Part shown: positions 34,413-43,675 of the stretch, piece by piece
Layout of the letters: each line of letters begins with the position of its first letter
How positions within the stretch are numbered: position 1 is the first letter of the stretch
Source: Bacillota bacterium
GTDB taxonomy: Bacteria; Bacillota; Clostridia; Clostridiales; Clostridiaceae
DNA length: 46,775 nt
NCBI GenBank assembly: GCA_021781655.1
Contig: JAJXWJ010000024.1
Location: 1-46,775 of the forward strand
Reading direction: 5' to 3'
Position numbers and translations under genes: made by a program
Notes under the pieces: generated by a model
The model's input: the letters and a program-made list of their open reading frames with translations, nothing else
What the model was told of the DNA's origin: nothing
Databases searched by the model: none

Positions 34413-34988
34413 TTACTGCATAGAATTTGCCGGAACACATATTATTTTCTTCTTCTTTAAAAAAATCTCCTTGCAGTTATCAATATATACATTTGCATAC
34501 ATATTATTAACATTAGATGAAATTATACCATTGCCTAATAATTCATATACATTATATTCATCTACATCTTCTATGTTAGGATCTCCTGAATTAATATTAT
34601 CCTGCTCTATTTCTGTGCTTTTGCTATCAAATTCTTGTATATTTCCTCCAATATTAACTTTATATTTTAATCCACCTGAACTATTATCTTCTTCTACATA
34701 AATTTTGCTACCTTCAGAAATTGGCTTTATAGAAGTTATGTTAACAACCTTATCCTCTATTTGATATCCTTTTGCTCCAAAATTCCACATTAAATATGGA
34801 AAGCCATAAACTATAAAAACAAACAAAATTAAAACAATAATTAAGTTCATAAATAAAAAACCATATAGTTTCTTAACAAATAGCTTATAATCCAATTTCT
34901 TCTTAGCTAAATTTCTTATTTGTAAATTAAGTAAAAATATAAAAATAGGTATTGCTATAATTATTGCAGAATACATAAAAACAATCAT
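34413..34988 (-). CDS. hypothetical two-helix membrane protein
   Basis: Not recognised. The 191-aa protein has two N-terminal membrane segments (about residues 5-24 and 45-68) separated by a Lys-rich loop, followed by a hydrophilic domain of about 120 residues with acidic, Asn-rich sequence (EIEQDNINSGDPNIEDVDEY) and a Lys-rich stretch, KEIFLKKKKIICVPANS, near the end. GGAGAAG lies before the ATG, so translation is likely. It follows the ECF S gene convergently and precedes the CooS-family gene's 3' end on the same strand, but the 130-base gap and A-rich sequence suggest separate transcripts. Confidence 0.7.
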   Translation of the reverse strand: MIVFMYSAIIIAIPIFIFLLNLQIRNLAKKKLDYKLFVKKLYGFLFMNLIIVLILFVFIVYGFPYLMWNFGAKGYQIEDKVVNITSIKPISEGSKIYVEEDNSSGGLKYKVNIGGNIQEFDSKSTEIEQDNINSGDPNIEDVDEYNVYELLGNGIISSNVNNMYANVYIDNCKEIFLKKKKIICVPANSMQ

Positions 34989-35119
34989 TGAACTTCTCCT
35001 AAAACTATTCAGTAAATTTTAAATGCTATTAAATATATTTAAAATTATATCAAAGGATTTTAATTTTTAATATATTTAATTTAAAAAAAGACGAATATTT
35101 TAGGTTAAAAAAGGTTATA

Positions 35120-37033
35120 TCAACTCAATCCTAATTTTTTTCTTTTATTAATTATGTGTGCTTCTATATTGTTTGCCACTTCAACTGGATTGTCCCCTAA
35201 TGCAATTTTTCCGCCTGTTAAACCTTCCACATCTTCTGTTAAAAGCTTTACAAGATTTGCTGCTCCTGTTAAAAATGGAGTTGGTGACAAATGGGTATAG
35301 GTTCCGTAGGCTAAAGCAAATATTCCGTCTATTGTAGCCTTTTGCTCCATCCATTCAGGAGCAGTAACTGCAATTGGAAGATCTTTTGTGTCCAAATCTA
35401 AATGATCTGCCAGTGCTGTTACTAGCATTGACATCCTTCCTGTATCCGTACATGTTCCAAAACTTAAAGCTGGTGGTATATTAAGCATTTTACAAACCTC
35501 AGCTAACCCTTTACCCGCACCTTTTATAGCTTCCAAATTGCATAGTCCTGCCACCTCTAATGCATGATTTCCACAACCTCCAGCTATTACTAAAATATCT
35601 TTTTTAATTAGTTCCTTTACTAAGTTTACAGTATTCCAGTCTTGAGGTCCATTTCTTAAGGTTGAACAATTTGCTAATGCAACTATTCCTTTAAGTTTAC
35701 CTGCTTTAATGACCTCTACTAATGGATCTAACTTATTACCTAGTACCTTTAATACCGCTTCGGTAGAAAATCCTGCAATTGCTTTTTGAATAATGTGAGG
35801 TACCTTTGATTCTATTTTATCCTTTCTTTTTATAAAGTTATCTATAGCATAATCTATAATTTTATCTACTGTTTCCTCAACCTTTTCAGGATAATATGGG
35901 AGCATATGACTCATTCCTGGTATTCCTATAATGGTACTTATGCCCACCAAGGTCACTTGATATTTTTCAGCATATTGATCTATATAAGGCGGAGAGCAGT
36001 TTTCATCCATAGCTATGACATCTACTGTTCCAGTAGCCAATAATGGCTCAATAGTTAGCCAATTTCCCATAAGCCCTACAAAAACATCATCAACTTCAAA
36101 TCTTTGTAAAAGCTCCTGACCTGTCTCAATTGATCCTACAATTCTAATACCTTTTGCTCCAGCTTTTTTTGCTTTTTCTTGAATTTTTTCCATCCTTGCC
36201 TTTTCTATTGTTGCTGCTCCTATAAAAGGCTGATGTCCATTAAATACGATATTAACATAGTTTGGATCCATTATTCCTAAATCCACATTTACCTCATGGG
36301 GAGTTGGAGTTCCAAACAAAATATCCTGTACCATTTCTAAGCCTATCTGAGCTGAATAAATCGTTGCAATTCCAAGCCTTAATGCTTTTTTAGCTAAAGA
36401 GATATAGTCTCCATCTACATTTGTTAAACAGCTCGCTACACAGTTTTGCTCCTCATGCAAAACTCCACTTGGAAATATGTCTAGCTCTTTCCAAACAATT
36501 TTTCTTTTTCTAGGAGCAAAAGCATCCACCATGGCACTTTTCTCTCCAGCACCTTTACTCATCTCTTCATTTAAAAAATCAGCAAGCTTTATTGCCATTT
36601 GATTTACATCACAATTAGTATCTATTCCTAGCTTTTCACACATCCATTTTAATTTATCTACATCTTTAATTTTAAAAGGTGTCTTTCCTTCTCCTGTTTT
36701 TCTAAGGGTTCTAAAAGCTTCATACGCATGATGACTATATGTACCAGCTCCCATAATATTTTTCAGTAGCATATTTCTCATTGCCATAGCATCTGGTCCT
36801 ATACCACAAACACCATTTTGCTGCTCACCCTTTAAATTAATTCTGCATGGTCCTTGTGAGCAGAGCTGACAGCTCATTCCTTCTAAACAAAATTTACATC
36901 GTATCTTTTCTTGTGCTATCCACCTATCAAAAACATTAGACATGCCATCTTTTCTAATTCTTTTTAACATTTCCTCTACTGAATCATGGTAGCTTACTCT
37001 TCCTTCAGCTTTTTCTAATATAGTTTCTGTCAT
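35120..37033 (-). CDS. CooS-family (CODH-like) protein with substituted C-cluster ligand
   Basis: A 637-aa homologue of the Ni,Fe-carbon monoxide dehydrogenase catalytic subunit. B-cluster cysteines C55, C58, C63 and C76 are present; the D-cluster motif is C46-x2-C49. C-cluster ligands by alignment with Carboxydothermus CODH-II: H267, C346, C456, C487 and C528 are kept, as are SHHAY (H101/H102) and K565 in PEWMEQKA. At the position of Cys295, however, the usual GICCTGNE block reads GSIETGQE, placing E303 there. A Glu ligand recalls hybrid-type clusters, so CO oxidation is doubtful and the symbol cooS is withheld. No cooF, cooC or acs genes are adjacent; it stands alone on the minus strand. 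Confidence 0.88.
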   Translation of the reverse strand: MTETILEKAEGRVSYHDSVEEMLKRIRKDGMSNVFDRWIAQEKIRCKFCLEGMSCQLCSQGPCRINLKGEQQNGVCGIGPDAMAMRNMLLKNIMGAGTYSHHAYEAFRTLRKTGEGKTPFKIKDVDKLKWMCEKLGIDTNCDVNQMAIKLADFLNEEMSKGAGEKSAMVDAFAPRKRKIVWKELDIFPSGVLHEEQNCVASCLTNVDGDYISLAKKALRLGIATIYSAQIGLEMVQDILFGTPTPHEVNVDLGIMDPNYVNIVFNGHQPFIGAATIEKARMEKIQEKAKKAGAKGIRIVGSIETGQELLQRFEVDDVFVGLMGNWLTIEPLLATGTVDVIAMDENCSPPYIDQYAEKYQVTLVGISTIIGIPGMSHMLPYYPEKVEETVDKIIDYAIDNFIKRKDKIESKVPHIIQKAIAGFSTEAVLKVLGNKLDPLVEVIKAGKLKGIVALANCSTLRNGPQDWNTVNLVKELIKKDILVIAGGCGNHALEVAGLCNLEAIKGAGKGLAEVCKMLNIPPALSFGTCTDTGRMSMLVTALADHLDLDTKDLPIAVTAPEWMEQKATIDGIFALAYGTYTHLSPTPFLTGAANLVKLLTEDVEGLTGGKIALGDNPVEVANNIEAHIINKRKKLGLS

Positions 37034-37219
37034 TTACCTATCACCTATCCTTTCAAACATAGTATGAGCAGTATAACAAAAAATATTTATTGAATTATTT
37101 TAATAGCTTTTAAAAATATTTTACTTTCTGTAATAAAACCGACACAAATTTATGTTATAAATTATGTATTGATGTCTATAATTATTTATATGCACACTTC
37201 TAGCATTGGAGATGGTACC

Positions 37220-38632
37220 TTGAAACAAACAAAATATAATTTAAACTATTTAATCATTACAATATACGTACTAGCATTCTTATTTTTTGTATTTAAAATG
37301 TTTTTTTATTCTGAATTTGTAACAGGCTTTCCTGATGAAATACAGCATATTTCTTATATTGCTTATCTGGAAAAAACAAATGCCATTATTCCTAATTTTA
37401 AGGATATGACGGTTTTGCAGCCAATTACAGATAATTCATTTAATATAGGTTCTATGACCAGTGTTGCTAAAAATTTTACCTTTAGCAGTAGCTTCAACTA
37501 CCTTTGTCATCCTCCACTTTATTATGATATCATGAGATTAAGTGGTGGCGTCACAATAACAAACAATATCGTATCAGTTAATATATTTAGACTTAGACTT
37601 TTCAATATTATACTTAGCAGTATTGCCATGCTTATTGTTTTATACATAGGTTACACACGAATTAGAAAAAATCCTTTATTACACCTTTTATATTCAGCTA
37701 TTGCCATTTCTGTCCCAATGCTTGCCTTTGATTCAGCAGGAGTAAATAACGACACGTTAGCATTTATAGGCGTATCCATATTTATATTAGGTCTACTGAG
37801 ACTTGCAGAAAAAAACAGAACACTTAAAACATTTATTGTAATAAGTATTGGAGTATTTCTTGCATTTTTAGCTAAGCTTACTGCTGGGCTTATAGTATTA
37901 CTAGCTATGATTATATTTTTGATTATAACTATTGTTAAAGAAAGAAATTTAAAGTTTTTACTTTCGAAAAGTTTTCTTGTAACTACACCAGTATATTTAG
38001 TAATAGCTGCTTATTATATGATGGTTCGACTACAAACCGGAAGTATTTTACCGGGCTTTAGACTGCTAAGCCCTGAGCAGTTTTATAAATCTACCTTTTA
38101 TGTACCTGTAGTTGCAAGAGTTCATATGAATTTTATACAATACTCAACATATTATATTGGAAGTTTTTTAAGGACATGGACTGGTATTGCATCAGCTGTT
38201 TCCTTGCTAAAGGTTGGAAGTATTTTTTCTTTTGGTAATATAGCCTTGTTTTCTTTGTTAATTTTACCTATTTTATTACTTTTTTCACTTAAAAGAAACA
38301 ATAAAAATATGCCGATTATTTATGCCTCCATTTCTGTATATTTAGCTTTAGTAATATCAGCAACAATACAATGGCTTAAAGCTTACGATGAGTACGTACA
38401 TATATCTGGATATTTAGGTGCCTATCAATCCCGTTACTACCTGTGTGGAATAAGTGCATTAGCTTTAGCTATTACTTATGTTGTAGATAATTTAATCTAT
38501 GGTAATAACAAAAAAAGCGGACTTTTTAAATATAAAAAAACATTACTCTATTCTATTTGTATCATTTTTATAGCTTTACTTTTTTATGAAGATTTTATTT
38601 ACTTTTTAATACATTTCAAAGACTACATTTAA
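37220..38632 (+). CDS. GT-C-type membrane glycosyltransferase / mannosyltransferase-like
   Basis: A 470-aa integral membrane protein with about ten to twelve helices. The first extracytoplasmic loop has GFPDEIQHISYIAYLE, and later HPPLYYDIM, resembling the acidic DE...HPP motifs of polyprenyl-phosphate-dependent GT-C enzymes (ArnT/PMT or DUF2142 type). It would transfer a sugar from a lipid carrier on the outer face of the membrane. TTG at 37220 has GGAG 8 bases before it and begins LKQTKYNLNYL; an upstream TTG/ATG at 37169 has no site. It is first in a four-gene operon with a polyprenyl-phosphate sugar synthase-like GT2, matching the donor it would need. Confidence 0.82.
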   Translation: MKQTKYNLNYLIITIYVLAFLFFVFKMFFYSEFVTGFPDEIQHISYIAYLEKTNAIIPNFKDMTVLQPITDNSFNIGSMTSVAKNFTFSSSFNYLCHPPLYYDIMRLSGGVTITNNIVSVNIFRLRLFNIILSSIAMLIVLYIGYTRIRKNPLLHLLYSAIAISVPMLAFDSAGVNNDTLAFIGVSIFILGLLRLAEKNRTLKTFIVISIGVFLAFLAKLTAGLIVLLAMIIFLIITIVKERNLKFLLSKSFLVTTPVYLVIAAYYMMVRLQTGSILPGFRLLSPEQFYKSTFYVPVVARVHMNFIQYSTYYIGSFLRTWTGIASAVSLLKVGSIFSFGNIALFSLLILPILLLFSLKRNNKNMPIIYASISVYLALVISATIQWLKAYDEYVHISGYLGAYQSRYYLCGISALALAITYVVDNLIYGNNKKSGLFKYKKTLLYSICIIFIALLFYEDFIYFLIHFKDYI

Positions 38633-38660
38633 AAGACGGCTTTAGTGAAAGGAGATTAAA

Positions 38661-39632
38661 ATGAAACTTATTATACAAATTCCATGTTATAATGAGGAAA
38701 AAACACTTCCTCAAACCTTTATAGACTTACCATCTCAAATCGATGGGGTAGATGAACTAGAATATTTAATAATAGATGATGGGAGTATAGATAATACTGC
38801 AGAAACAGCTAAAGAGCTTGGCATACATCACATAGTTCGTTTTAAACAGAATAAAGGACTAGCTGCTGGTTTTATGGCTGGTATAGATGCTTGTTTAAGA
38901 CTTGGTGCTGATATTATTGTTAATACCGATGCTGATAATCAATATTCAGGAAAAGATATTGAAAAGCTAATCACTCCAATTTTGGATGGCCAATATGATA
39001 TTGTCATTGGAAGTCGCCCTATTGATGATACTGAACATTTTTCAAAAAACAAAAAAAGATTTCAGCATCTAGGAAGTTGGGTAGTAAGAAAAGCATCTAA
39101 TACAGACATACCAGATGCTCCAAGTGGATTTAGAGCTTACTCAAGACAGGCTGCCATGAGATTGAATGTAATTAATAAATATACTTACACTTTAGAGACA
39201 ATTATACAAGCAGGTCAAAACAAAATGGCAATAACTTCTGTTCCAATTAGTACAAACCCACAAACTCGAAAATCTCGTTTATTTAAAAGTATGTATAGTT
39301 ATATGAGTCGTTCTTCTATTACGATTTTACGTTCATATATGATGTATAGCCCACTAAGATTTTTTTCCATATTAGGAACCATTATTTTTATCATTGGTTT
39401 TTTATTAGGCGTGAGATTTTTATACCTTTTCTCTCAACATAGCGGGAAAGGTCATATACAATCACTAATACTTAGTGCCGTATTAATACTTCTTGGATGC
39501 CAAACCATTTTTATGGGACTACAAGGAGACTTGATAGCTTCAAACAGAAAAATTTTAGAGGACATTCAATATCGAGTACGAAAATTTGACTATAACGCTG
39601 AGCTTAAACCTTCAAAAAAAGAGGAAAATTAA
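38661..39632 (+). CDS. GT2 glycosyltransferase, polyprenyl-phosphate sugar synthase-like
   Basis: A 323-aa protein with a GT-A domain (about residues 1-230) and two C-terminal membrane helices (about 235-258 and 270-292). The nucleotide-sugar site includes IIQIPCYNEEKTLPQTF, YLIIDDGSIDNTAETA and NTDADNQYSG (the DAD metal motif). It is similar to dolichol-phosphate mannose synthase relatives, which load a sugar onto undecaprenyl phosphate at the inner membrane face. A GGAG site precedes the ATG. The next gene starts 3 bases after its stop, a tight operon. Confidence 0.9.
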   Translation: MKLIIQIPCYNEEKTLPQTFIDLPSQIDGVDELEYLIIDDGSIDNTAETAKELGIHHIVRFKQNKGLAAGFMAGIDACLRLGADIIVNTDADNQYSGKDIEKLITPILDGQYDIVIGSRPIDDTEHFSKNKKRFQHLGSWVVRKASNTDIPDAPSGFRAYSRQAAMRLNVINKYTYTLETIIQAGQNKMAITSVPISTNPQTRKSRLFKSMYSYMSRSSITILRSYMMYSPLRFFSILGTIIFIIGFLLGVRFLYLFSQHSGKGHIQSLILSAVLILLGCQTIFMGLQGDLIASNRKILEDIQYRVRKFDYNAELKPSKKEEN

Positions 39633-39634
39633 CT

Positions 39635-40651
39635 ATGGATACTACTGTTTTAGATGATAACAATCCTTTTTGGCTTAAAAACAAAAAAGTTTTATTTATA
39701 ACTACTAAAAATATAGATTATATAAGAAATTCACAAGAACTAGATATGTTAAAAAAATATGCTGATACCCTTTCAATTATCGGATATAAGGACAAAAAGT
39801 ATATTGGGAGAATACTTAAAATATTTTTTCGACTTTTAGTTACAAATATGAATGGCTTTGATACAATATTCGTTGGATTTTCTCCTCAATTAATATTGCC
39901 TATATGGGCCTTTCGATTTAAAAACAAGTTGATTATCGAAGATTTTTTTATTTCACTTTATGATACAATGGTAAATGATAGAAAAAAAATAAAAAGTGGA
40001 AGTATTTTCTCCAAATTATTGTTATGGCTAGACAAAAAAACCCTTACTCAGGCAGACGTAATAATAACTGATACTATTGCCCATAGTCATTATTTTATCA
40101 AAGAGTTAGGTGCAGATAAAAATAAAATAAAGGTTATATATCTAAAGGCTGACCATTCCATATACTATCCTAGAATAATTTCTAAAGATAAACTTTATAG
40201 TGATAAATTCGTAGTAATGTATTTTGGAAGCATTTTACCACTGCAAGGTGTAAATGTGATTTTAGAATGTGCTATGCTCATGGAGGATAACCAAAATATT
40301 GCTTTTGAAATTATCGGTCCTATTACTTTAGACGTTCAAAAACAATATGGAAAATTAAAAAATATAACCTTTATACCATGGCTTTCTCAAGAAGCCTTAG
40401 CACAGCATATTGCAAAAGCAGATTTATGTCTTGCAGGACATTTTAATAATGCTATAGCTAAAGCAAAAAGAACAATTCCAGGAAAGGCTTATATTTATGA
40501 CTCAATGAAAAAGCCTATGATTCTTGGCGATAACAATGCTAATAGGGAATTATTTGTTGAAGATAATGAAAATTATTTCTATGTTGAAATGGGTAATCCT
40601 AAACTTTTAAAAGAAAAAATACTTTTCGTCATGAAAAAAATTTTAAATTAA
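39635..40651 (+). CDS. GT4-like glycosyltransferase
   Basis: A 338-aa cytosolic GT-B-type protein. The N-terminal Rossmann part begins KKVLFITTKNIDYIRNSQEL; the C-terminal donor half has VVMYFGSILPLQGVNVILEC (about residues 190-210), FEIIGPI and FIPWLSQEALAQHIAKADLC, the usual GT4 pattern. The E-x7-E motif near the end is not obvious, and the sequence is diverged. GAGGAAAA lies before the ATG. It sits between the GT2 and flippase-like genes, so it probably adds a sugar to the same envelope glycan or glycolipid. Confidence 0.78.
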   Translation: MDTTVLDDNNPFWLKNKKVLFITTKNIDYIRNSQELDMLKKYADTLSIIGYKDKKYIGRILKIFFRLLVTNMNGFDTIFVGFSPQLILPIWAFRFKNKLIIEDFFISLYDTMVNDRKKIKSGSIFSKLLLWLDKKTLTQADVIITDTIAHSHYFIKELGADKNKIKVIYLKADHSIYYPRIISKDKLYSDKFVVMYFGSILPLQGVNVILECAMLMEDNQNIAFEIIGPITLDVQKQYGKLKNITFIPWLSQEALAQHIAKADLCLAGHFNNAIAKAKRTIPGKAYIYDSMKKPMILGDNNANRELFVEDNENYFYVEMGNPKLLKEKILFVMKKILN

Positions 40652-40689
40652 ACTAAAAATTATTAAGTGCAGTAAGGAGCGTTTCAATC

Positions 40690-41601
40690 TTGAAAAACAA
40701 ACTTTTTAAATATATCGGATATTTAATAACCTTAATAGCGTTTATTTTTATAGGCAAATCTATTATGTCTGTGAACTTACAAATAAAATATATTAAAAGT
40801 CCCATTTCTACTGCTCTTTTAGTTATATTTATTTCACTTTGTTATTCATTAATCGTTTTTGTATCTTCCTGTGCTTGGAAAATCACATTAGAGTTTATTA
40901 AAAGTGGAAAGCTTTCCTACAAGGATATCATTCCAATCTACGCCAAATCAAATATTGGTAAGTATTTGCCTGGTAATGTGATGCAATTTGCCGGCAGAAA
41001 CATATTAGCTAGTAAACTTGGCTTTAAACAATTAGATGTTACCTTTTGCAGCTTAATTGAAATATTAATGTTACTTATTACTGATTGTATTTTATCTTTT
41101 ATATTTGCAATGAAAACCTTCAGAAACATATTAAGCGATATACCATTAAAAATACCTCCTGTAATTTTTATATTAATTTGCCTTTTAAGCTTAGCAATTG
41201 TCATATTTTTTATACTTAAAAGTAAAATAATAAAACAATATAGACATTTTTTTAGTGTTAACTTTATTAAATTATTATTGAAATTATTTGTGGTGTATAG
41301 CTTTACTTTAATTATACCTGGCATATTTTTATTCTTACTTTTAAAGATATCTCTATACTGCAAAATTTCCCTTAGCCTTTTCTTTGTTATTATTTCTTCT
41401 TACACTATTTCTTGGGTGCTAGGTTATATAGTACCTGGTGCACCAGGTGGAATAGGCATACGAGAATCAATTTTAATATTAATACTTGGACCATTTTTTT
41501 CAAATAACATTGTATTATTAGCAGCTTTACTATTAAGAATTTCCTCCACTGCTGGTGATTTATTAGCATTTTTAGCTGCATATTTTATATTTAAAACTTA
41601 A
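40690..41601 (+). CDS. lysylphosphatidylglycerol-synthase TM-domain (UPF0104) protein
   Basis: A 303-aa integral membrane protein with about eight helices. It matches the flippase domain of MprF-like proteins: KSNIGKYLPGNVMQFAGR (about residues 88-105) and the late YIVPGAPGGIGIRESIL. The synthase half of MprF is missing. Stand-alone members are thought to move or handle lipid-linked glycans or glycolipids, consistent with its place at the end of the glycosyltransferase operon. The start is TTG at 40690 with AAGGAGC 12 bases upstream. Its stop overlaps the convergent GT51 gene's stop by 4 bases. Confidence 0.88.
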   Translation: MKNKLFKYIGYLITLIAFIFIGKSIMSVNLQIKYIKSPISTALLVIFISLCYSLIVFVSSCAWKITLEFIKSGKLSYKDIIPIYAKSNIGKYLPGNVMQFAGRNILASKLGFKQLDVTFCSLIEILMLLITDCILSFIFAMKTFRNILSDIPLKIPPVIFILICLLSLAIVIFFILKSKIIKQYRHFFSVNFIKLLLKLFVVYSFTLIIPGIFLFLLLKISLYCKISLSLFFVIISSYTISWVLGYIVPGAPGGIGIRESILILILGPFFSNNIVLLAALLLRISSTAGDLLAFLAAYFIFKT

Positions 41602-42377
41602 TTATTATAGGCTGCAAGCTCTATTTTAAATTTAATAGCACTTTCATATTGTGCTTCTGTAATATAATTATTTTCCTTCATTGCCTTCAATATCAAATCT
41701 CTTCTTTGTAGAGTATTATTTGAATGTTTTAAAGGATTATAATAAGTTGGATCATTTGGTATTGCTGCTAAAAAACATATTTGAGATAAGTTTAAATCTT
41801 TTGGTGCTTTATTAAAATATTTCTCAGCAGCAGCTTCAATCCCATAAGCACCGTTGCTATAATTTATATTGTTTATATAAAATTCTAAAATTTGATTTTT
41901 AGTAAACTTTTGCTCTAGTTTAATAGCAATAAACATCTCTTCTATCTTCCGCTTGTAATCTTTGTCAAAATTTAGAAACACATTTCTTGCTAATTGTTGA
42001 GTAATAGTACTCCCTCCTTGAGTAATTTTACCTCCATTAACAATAAAAGAGTAACACGCCCTAAATATAGCTTCAGCACTTATTCCTCCATGATTATAAA
42101 AATTTCTATCTTCAATAGCAATAAATGCATCTTTTACATATAGAGGAATGTCATTAAAGGTTAAATACTTATCTTGATTATTATTTAAAGCAATACTATT
42201 ATTTACAAAGGTATCCCTTGAACAATCATTAACCTTTATTGTTGCATCATCATACAAAGCCTTCACTGTAGGATAATATTCATATGCCATGACTGAAGAA
42301 ACCAATATTATTAATGTGAATGTTATGGTAAATAATCTTGTTATAAACCTTTTAGTCCTGCTCTTACTCTTCTTCAT
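41598..42377 (-). CDS. monofunctional GT51 peptidoglycan transglycosylase
   Basis: A 259-aa enzyme that polymerises lipid II outside the membrane. It has one N-terminal membrane anchor (about residues 10-30) and a GT51 domain: catalytic Glu in FIAIEDRNFYNHGG (about 86-99), GGSTITQQLARNVFL, KRKIEEMFIAIKLE and ILEFYINNINYSNGAYGIEAA. The transpeptidase half of class A PBPs is absent, so it is the monofunctional (MtgA/Sgt-like) type. AAAGGG precedes the ATG. It shares its 3' boundary with the convergent flippase-like gene without a terminator. Confidence 0.93.
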   Translation of the reverse strand: MKKSKSRTKRFITRLFTITFTLIILVSSVMAYEYYPTVKALYDDATIKVNDCSRDTFVNNSIALNNNQDKYLTFNDIPLYVKDAFIAIEDRNFYNHGGISAEAIFRACYSFIVNGGKITQGGSTITQQLARNVFLNFDKDYKRKIEEMFIAIKLEQKFTKNQILEFYINNINYSNGAYGIEAAAEKYFNKAPKDLNLSQICFLAAIPNDPTYYNPLKHSNNTLQRRDLILKAMKENNYITEAQYESAIKFKIELAAYNN

Positions 42378-42434
42378 AAACGTACCCTTTCACCAATAGC
42401 AACAATTATAACTAAAACTTCTACAGCTAAATAT

Positions 42435-43307
42435 TTATATTTTTTCTGAGTTTATGCTCTTTTTTATATTCATTAATTGCAAGGGTTTATCGGTTATAAT
42501 GCCGTCGATATTTAACTTTAATAAATTATTCATATCGCTCTTTTTATCAACTGTCCAAACATATATTTCTTTATTGCTTTTATGGATATCTTCTATCATC
42601 TTACTGTTTACTGCTTTTTCCTCTACACTAAAAAAATTAACATTTAAAGCTCCTATATTGCTTATGGGTCTGCCTATGATGTATCCTGTCTGAATATTAG
42701 GATTTAACTGTTTTACATTTAATAAAATCTTATAACTAAGAGAATGTACCTTGCACTGATTAACAAAATTATTTTTATTTATAATATTTACTACCTTATT
42801 TGTAAGATCTGTTGTGTTAGCATACGGCTTTATTTCTATTATTAAATTTAACTTTCCTTCACATTCCTTAATAACCTGCTCAAGTGTAGGTACCCTTTCT
42901 ACCATATCTCCTGGCATTTTAGCTGCAATATTTTGCTTTTCAATTTGAGCAAAAGTTAACTGGTCTACATTTTTATTTAAACCTGTCAATCTTTTAAGAC
43001 TTCTGTCATGCATTAATACAACTACGCCATCACTTGTTTCTTGGACATCTATCTCTGCATAATCCACCTTATATTTTATCGAACTCTTAATTGCAGACAT
43101 TGAATTTTCTACTTCCCCTAAACATTGTCCTCTATGCGCTATAACTTTAACTTTTTTTATTTGTGCTAAATTGCTAAAATTATATTTATTTATTGTATTT
43201 TTATTTTCATTTACTTCATTATTTCCCTTTAATTGAACAATAGCAACTATACATGCCATGGTTACAAAAGTAATAACCGAAAAAACTACATATTTCCCCC
43301 TAAGCAA
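42435..43307 (-). CDS. glycerophosphodiester phosphodiesterase family protein
   Basis: A 290-aa protein with an N-terminal signal anchor (about residues 8-25) and a GDPD TIM barrel. Catalytic motif HRGQCLGEVENSMSAI (about 58-73; His, Arg, Glu/Asn), DYAEIDVQETSDGVVVLMHD with the metal-binding Glu and Asp and second His, and IIEIK are visible; ITDKPLQLM ends the barrel. It would hydrolyse glycerophosphodiesters or teichoic-acid-like polymers outside the membrane. The start is an in-frame TTG with AGGGGATG before it. It is 57 bases upstream of the GT51 gene on the same strand, possibly cotranscribed. Confidence 0.9.
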   Translation of the reverse strand: MLRGKYVVFSVITFVTMACIVAIVQLKGNNEVNENKNTINKYNFSNLAQIKKVKVIAHRGQCLGEVENSMSAIKSSIKYKVDYAEIDVQETSDGVVVLMHDRSLKRLTGLNKNVDQLTFAQIEKQNIAAKMPGDMVERVPTLEQVIKECEGKLNLIIEIKPYANTTDLTNKVVNIINKNNFVNQCKVHSLSYKILLNVKQLNPNIQTGYIIGRPISNIGALNVNFFSVEEKAVNSKMIEDIHKSNKEIYVWTVDKKSDMNNLLKLNIDGIITDKPLQLMNIKKSINSEKI

Positions 43308-43428
43308 ATAATCATCCCCTTAATATTTAATTATATTATAATTTATGCTAAACGATAATAATTAAATTTTAATTAAATAAATATAAACATTTTAGATATT
43401 ATTCATTAATATATTATTTCCAAATCAA

Positions 43429-43477
43429 AATCAGGGTAATCATTGTCAATTAAAATTAACAACAATCACCCTGATTT
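43429..43477 (-). terminator. terminator of the ferredoxin gene
   Basis: AATCAGGGT...ACCCTGATT with inner GATTGT/ACAATG pairing forms a long stem just beyond the ferredoxin stop, followed on the minus strand by TTGATTTGG. The T-tract is weak. Confidence 0.65.
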
Positions 43478-43486
43478 ATAGCTTTC

Positions 43487-43675
43487 TTACTCTACTGAAA
43501 TTGCTCCTACTGGACAAGAGTTACAAGCTTCCTCTGTAGCTTCAGCATTTACTTCTTCAATTTCCTTATTAATTGCCTCAGCCTTCCCATCATCACCCAT
43601 AGAAAATACTACATCACAAATAGACGTACAAAGTCCACAACCAATGCAGGCATCCTTATCTACAAAAGCTTTCAT
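43487..43675 (-). CDS. single-cluster [4Fe-4S] ferredoxin
   Basis: A 62-aa electron carrier. The cluster is bound by CIGCGLCTSIC (first three of the canonical CxxCxxC, with one more Cys) and CNSCPVGAI for the fourth ligand; the usual second-cluster motif of 2[4Fe-4S] clostridial ferredoxin is absent, so it is a mono-cluster type. Acidic sequence rich in Glu/Ala. ATG at 43675 follows GGAGG by 9 bases; a longer start at 43690 abuts that site. It lies downstream of hcp on the same strand but has its own leader with the palindrome at 43772-43785. It may deliver electrons to Hcp. Confidence 0.93.
   Translation of the reverse strand: MKAFVDKDACIGCGLCTSICDVVFSMGDDGKAEAINKEIEEVNAEATEEACNSCPVGAISVE

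Noticed and set aside
40938-41363. 141-aa minus-strand ORF
   Set aside because: Antisense shadow of the UPF0104 membrane protein gene; Lys/Ile-rich only because of base composition.
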